A stretch of DNA of 64,000 bases. Source: Spirometra erinaceieuropaei (taxonomy: Eukaryota; Platyhelminthes; Cestoda; Diphyllobothriidea; Diphyllobothriidae). Numbering within the stretch: position 1 is the first letter of the stretch; each line of letters starts with the position of its first letter. The translations under genes were made by a program, and so were the position numbers. The DNA lies in the NCBI GenBank assembly GCA_902702965.1, contig CACRXP010000037.1:463045-527044 (forward strand), given 5' to 3'. Shown here piece by piece: positions 60,301 to 64,000 of the stretch. The notes beneath the pieces were generated by a model. The model made no database searches. It worked only from the letters and a program-made list of their open reading frames with translations, and was not told the origin of the DNA.

Positions 60301-61559
60301 TTTTAAATAATTGAGGGTTAATCCCTTGTATTACACAATTCAATTTAATCGCAAAATGAAGTATGCGCTTTCGAGCCGACGACCATTTTCTTTCTAGCAC
60401 ATTTGATGGAGGCAATATGTTTATATTTTTCAGACTACATTCATCATCTAATTTTGAAATTTAGTTTAGGCGGCTAGAGACTGCTAATGCACATGTATGG
60501 ATGCTTACCTACTTTAGTTCGATATTGTCTAACGGACACACAACAAGTTTGTGTCACTCGAAATATCTGACTTCTCGCCGTTTAAGTTCAACCTGCGTGT
60601 CGCGAAAGCAATAAGACCTACATCGATCCATTCTTCTAATAAATAGAATTGTTTGAGTCATGTTCAGATTAGAGAAATAATCCTGCAGATCCGTGCATGA
60701 GAATATTGTTTTCAATCACTGTAAGCTAGCATTTGACAAACTCATTCACGGGAAAGTGGAGGCCTTTTGGGTATTGAATTCATAAGAGTTTTTCCGTTTC
60801 AAGGTCGTGCCTTTTATTTTCAGAGGTAATAACGAGATCCGAACTCGAAAGATACCGAGCAAAGTATAGCCTCGATAGAACATTCGTAGAAGTAAGTTTA
60901 TCAACTTTGCTGCTCTTTTTATCATGGGCAGGTTCTTGAAATCTGTAAACCTGTCTGGGGATTTCAACAGTACACGAAATTGAAATTTATACGAGACAAA
61001 ATTTACGCTTTGTATACATCTAAATACTTAGTATTATAAGGATCTCAGCACACTTCACATAAGGCAACTATAAATGTGCTTGCATCTATGCGCATGTTCC
61101 GTTTGTGTTCTCTTTATGGTTTACGATATTTTCCCCTCTGAATACTGTTTTTAATGTTCAGACTCCCGGGGGGCAACTTGCATAACTTCGCACAGAAAAG
61201 TTAAGTTTTAAATTAAAAATATCCTACTACAGTCTACACTCATACTCTGCCTAGTAAGTAAGATCTGCTATGTGCAGAATTATAATAACGAAAGCAGTCT
61301 AATTGTCGGAACTCGGAAATGTAACCACAGACAAAAATAATGCAGTGACAATACTTTCAATAAATAATAAATATGTAAACAAAGGATCGCTGTAGTTCTT
61401 TAAAAGAGTAACCCCGATGCGTCTGCGGTCGGCACTTACTAAGTCCCTAGTCGAAATTTTTACGCTTGCATAGAGGTCTAGTGAACTGTCGGTTCTTTCT
61501 GCTCCATTAAACCCTAGGCATGCCGACCTCATAGCAGCAACTGCATATTTTTAAGAGAA
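57331..61559. other. No gene recognised
   Basis: AT-rich. The plus frame 59175-59525 (116 codons) has two hydrophobic runs but no family pattern or splice support. The frames at 58399-58690 are short and overlapping. No repeat family was recognised. Confidence 0.4.
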
Positions 61560-62560
61560 AATTCTTTGGTCTTAACATTACTTTAACTCAAACGAACGCA
61601 GTTACGTAAGGGCGCTATACCGGCGCGTTAAGATGTACTGAAGTGAAAAGGAAGACAAGGTTACTGAATTACAATATCTTCGACGGGTACTGAGAGCCAA
61701 TAGTTACCCGTGCAACTTTGTCAACCAGTGCATACGAAAAGGACACCAGAGACCAAATCCAACCTGCCCCAAATTTTTGCGGGCTCTTCCGTACGTGAAG
61801 AACGTCTCGGAAGCCGTCAGTCGTCTTCTCACTCCACTTGTAGTTGGGGTTGCACACAGGCCGGAAGCAACTATCAGGCGCCAAGTCGTGAGATCGAAAG
61901 ACCCACTACCCCGGCAGCAAACGTCTAGGGTCGTTTACCGGAGCTGGTGCAGTTGCGAGCAAAGCAACTACGTCGGAGGAACTGAGAGATTACACCGTAC
62001 GCGAATTGCCGAGCACGCAGCAGCGGTGAGGCGGGGAGACGCTAGCTCTCACGTGACGGCTCATTCGACGGGACCCGGCCATATTTATAAGTTACAAGAG
62101 ACCGAAAGCCTCGCAAGGGGTGACAACCGCGTGAGCCGCGAGCCGCTCGAGTCATGGTTTTCAGGCTCGCAATCCGTCAACAAGCGCAATGACCTCCCCT
62201 TATTGTATTGCGCGCTGAGATATTCCCTGAACAGGCGAATCGGTCACGTGTGGAGGGCGCAGGCGGGCAATTATCCTAGTGACAGTGACCCAATTTGCCG
62301 AGCAATCGTCACACCAGCATCCAACACGGATGACTAAATCACGGCAATTAACGACTCGGGCGCGGACTCACAAGCCACCATCCCATCAATTACGATCCCA
62401 GCGGTGATTGCGAGAGCTATTAATTACAGCGCGCATATGGTCCCACGGCAGCCACTTGCTATAAATACTGCACTCCTTGTGCCACCACTACCCTTATCTG
62501 TGACCGTCTCTGATGATGGGTTCGGATGAGAATCCGAAACGTTAGACCAAAACATTGCTT
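61560..62560 (+). mobile_element. Penelope-like element relic, copy D (thumb to 3' end)
   Basis: From 61576 one frame gives HYFNSNERSYVRALYRRVKM, then a premature TGA at 61639 where the family has His-Cys. It continues as SEKEDKVTELQYLRRVL, ANSYPCNFVNQ, the linker LPYVKNVSEAVSRLL, GVAHRPEATIRR, and the GIY-YIG domain (VVYRSWCSCEQSNYVGGTER, RIAEHAAAVRRGD, EPLESWFSGS) to a TAA near 62337. A deletion removes HPLAHK between HYFNSN and RSYVRA. The frame is open for 232 codons after the TGA. The 3' untranslated region carries a well-kept hammerhead-like motif. The 5' RT domain is absent. Confidence 0.88.
62504..62549 (+). ncRNA. Hammerhead-ribozyme-like motif with intact core boxes (PLE copy D)
   Basis: Order: GTCT (62506-62509), CTGATGA (62510-62516), T, stem GGGTTC/GAATCC with loop GGATGA, GAAA, ACGT, cleavage triplet GTT (cut expected after 62543), then AGAC pairing with GTCT. 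All canonical hammerhead core bases are present. Stem III is only the two-pair, loopless ACGT, as reported for PLE hammerheads that work as dimers. An extra T sits between CTGATGA and stem II. It lies about 170 bp past the ORF stop. Confidence 0.6.
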
Positions 62561-63652
62561 GCTCCAGTGATCGCATCTTCGTTTTCTTAACTGCCACCTG
62601 GAACTCGCCTGTTCGCTTCTATCAGCAATAATTTAACTTACTTATTTGATGCAAGGCTAGACTCTTGGGCTTTTGGAATGCTGCCGATATAAACGTATGT
62701 TTCTTTACTTTTCTGGGGCGGAGAAGCACTCATCGAGAAGAAATATCTTTTTTCGTCTTTCGTTTGATTGTACAACGTTATCTCAAGTAAACAGGCACTA
62801 TAATTATTAAAACCGCATTTTAAGTTGGTGACTTGCAGGGTTCGACTTCTACAGGTTATATTTTTTTATGTCCAGGGCGTTTTTCACGGTCAGCTATTTC
62901 AGATATTCAAGGGACGTTTGCTCACAGGGGTGATATTTTGTCAAAATGTAGTCTGAACCTGACTCAGGTTGAATAACAGCCCCTCGTTTAATTGAATTAT
63001 TAAAGTTTGTGGCAGCCATCAAGCAAATAAAACGGGGAAAATCACCGTTAGAACGAAATTTTCTCATTTTTTTCAAAAGCACTCCCATGTACCTTGATCA
63101 TATTTCATACTTGTGATGTAGTTAAAAACTATACCTAGAAACCAGTTGGTTAAAGCAAGAGTTAATTTAATCGCACAATCCATGAAAGAGTAGGCAATGA
63201 GTTCAGGGACTAATTAAAGTACTCTTAAAGAGCTTTGGCAGGAAAATGCTATCAAGCAAAATCAAAACAATGATTTTCTGGAGCGCGGTATCAGCCTAAT
63301 TAGTGAGGGGACGATAATTTTGACGGAGGTTCCTTGCGAACAGCTACATAAATTGAATTTTAACTGATTATTGACGGCATTGTAAATGCGGGATTATTCC
63401 CCGAAACGAATAAAAAGCGCCTGTGTTTCGTACGAAATTGCAGTTTTTCTCACTCGGTTTTGAAAACAACTGACCTGCGGGTTTTGTGGAGTTTGACAAT
63501 TGCTGTCTATTTTCTAGACATTTTATATTTTCGCTAATAGTTTTGCTTGTAAAATAAGCTTAAAGAGCGATTATATTTCAATATATACATGTTTATGAAC
63601 ATATTGGAATGCAAGTCGTTAAGACATAACATTTTTATCTCTGCTTTGTCAG
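62561..63652. other. No gene confirmed; probably intron or upstream region of the TAL gene
   Basis: AT-rich, with no repeat recognised. The upstream TAL exon carrying the first EF-hand was not found here and may lie farther upstream or be unrecognisable. Confidence 0.4.
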
Positions 63653-63741
63653 AAATGGCTAAGTGTGTTTGACGAGAAGAAATGTGGAGAAATCACCCTT
63701 GAACACTTTTGTGAGGTCCTTGGCCTTAAACCCGTGGACGC
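63653..63741 (+). CDS. Internal exon of a tegument-allergen-like (TAL) EF-hand protein
   Basis: The exon is bounded by TCTGCTTTGTCAG and the consensus donor GTGAGT. It is open across 89 bp (29 codons plus two bases). It encodes KWLSVFDEKKCGEITLEHFC followed by EVLGLKPVD, the second EF-hand of flatworm TAL proteins, which follow W-L-x-x-F-D...I-[ST]-[IL]-E-x-F-C-x-x-x-G-L-K. TALs are calcium-binding tegument proteins with N-terminal EF-hands and a C-terminal dynein-light-chain domain. Here the loop DEKKCGEITLEH has Cys at position 5 and His at position 12, where calcium binding needs Asp/Asn and Glu, so this hand is probably degenerate. The next exon lies beyond the window. Exit phase is 2. 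Confidence 0.75.
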
Positions 63742-64000
63742 GTGAGTTTGTTTTGAAAGTGGGAATTAGAAATTATTTTTGTACTCATGAAGTTTGCATT
63801 TAAACTGACGCTATTGCTTTCCAAATCAGATGAAATGCAGTGTATACGTAAGTAGCTAAAAACACATATTTAATTCTGTATCAAGTAAATCAGCAATTTT
63901 GGATATTCGGAATGACTTTTGGCCAATAACAAGTGAATTCGTATAACCACAATTTACACAAACCTGAACCATTTACTAAGCGTGAATGAGACAAACAGCC
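63742..64000 (+). other. Intron following the TAL exon
   Basis: It begins with GTGAGT and is AT-rich. The downstream exon, expected to begin the dynein-light-chain part, is not seen before the window ends. Confidence 0.5.

Overview
The window looks like nuclear DNA of a flatworm, most likely a tapeworm, and is mostly gene-poor and repeat-rich. Four things point that way. (1) The 89-bp exon at 63653-63741 encodes the second EF-hand segment of a tegument-allergen-like (TAL) protein, a platyhelminth family. (2) There are at least six Penelope-like element (PLE) copies with the reverse transcriptase plus GIY-YIG layout. (3) tRNA-derived SINEs with A- and B-box heads are present. (4) A decayed TTAGGG-type array is present. 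No bacterial operons, ribosome binding sites, rRNA genes, CRISPR arrays or intact tRNA genes were seen. Two runs of N (26207-26291 and 55429-55538) are assembly gaps.

Layout. 1-770: PLE relic A on the minus strand, cut by the window edge. 3785-4050: degenerate telomere-like array. 5165-5330: trinucleotide microsatellite. 9220-16300: two copies of an unclassified GC-rich dispersed repeat (called R-C here) and several copies of tRNA-derived SINE family B. 17766-17876: a candidate 3'-terminal exon. 18824-19060: SINE family A. 20839-22755: three candidate exons with compatible phases. 24185-24600: PLE relic E. 25165-25560: R-C. 26791-26920: candidate exon. 27300-27725: Tc1/mariner-type relic. 29043-30330: PLE relic B. 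30499-30766: SINE A. 31623-31700 and 35936-36117: candidate exons. 36420-36690: SINE B. 40480-41420: PLE relic C split by SINE A. 42990-43400: diverged 181-bp tandem repeat. 47635-48270: minus-strand end of a gene with an EGF-like domain, with poly(A) signal and a possible 21-bp micro-exon. 51538-53437: the best preserved PLE, with 278-bp inverted repeat arms and one frameshift. 54825-55200: R-C. 56423-57330: Merlin-type DNA transposon relic. 61560-62560: PLE relic D. 63653-63741: TAL exon.

The only gene pieces recognised with real confidence are the TAL exon and the EGF-like terminal exon. The other exon calls rest on splice signals plus open frames and are weak, because short open stretches are common by chance. 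The host genes probably extend outside the window.

The most interesting signal is a hammerhead-ribozyme-like motif at the same place, downstream of the GIY-YIG domain, in four PLE copies (B, D, E and the long copy), with a weaker candidate in C. The copy in D keeps all the canonical core boxes. It is paired with an almost loopless ACGT stem III. Hammerheads are known in PLEs, but the consistent extra pyrimidine after the CTGATGA box and the duplicated, opposed motifs in the inverted arms of the long copy deserve testing.
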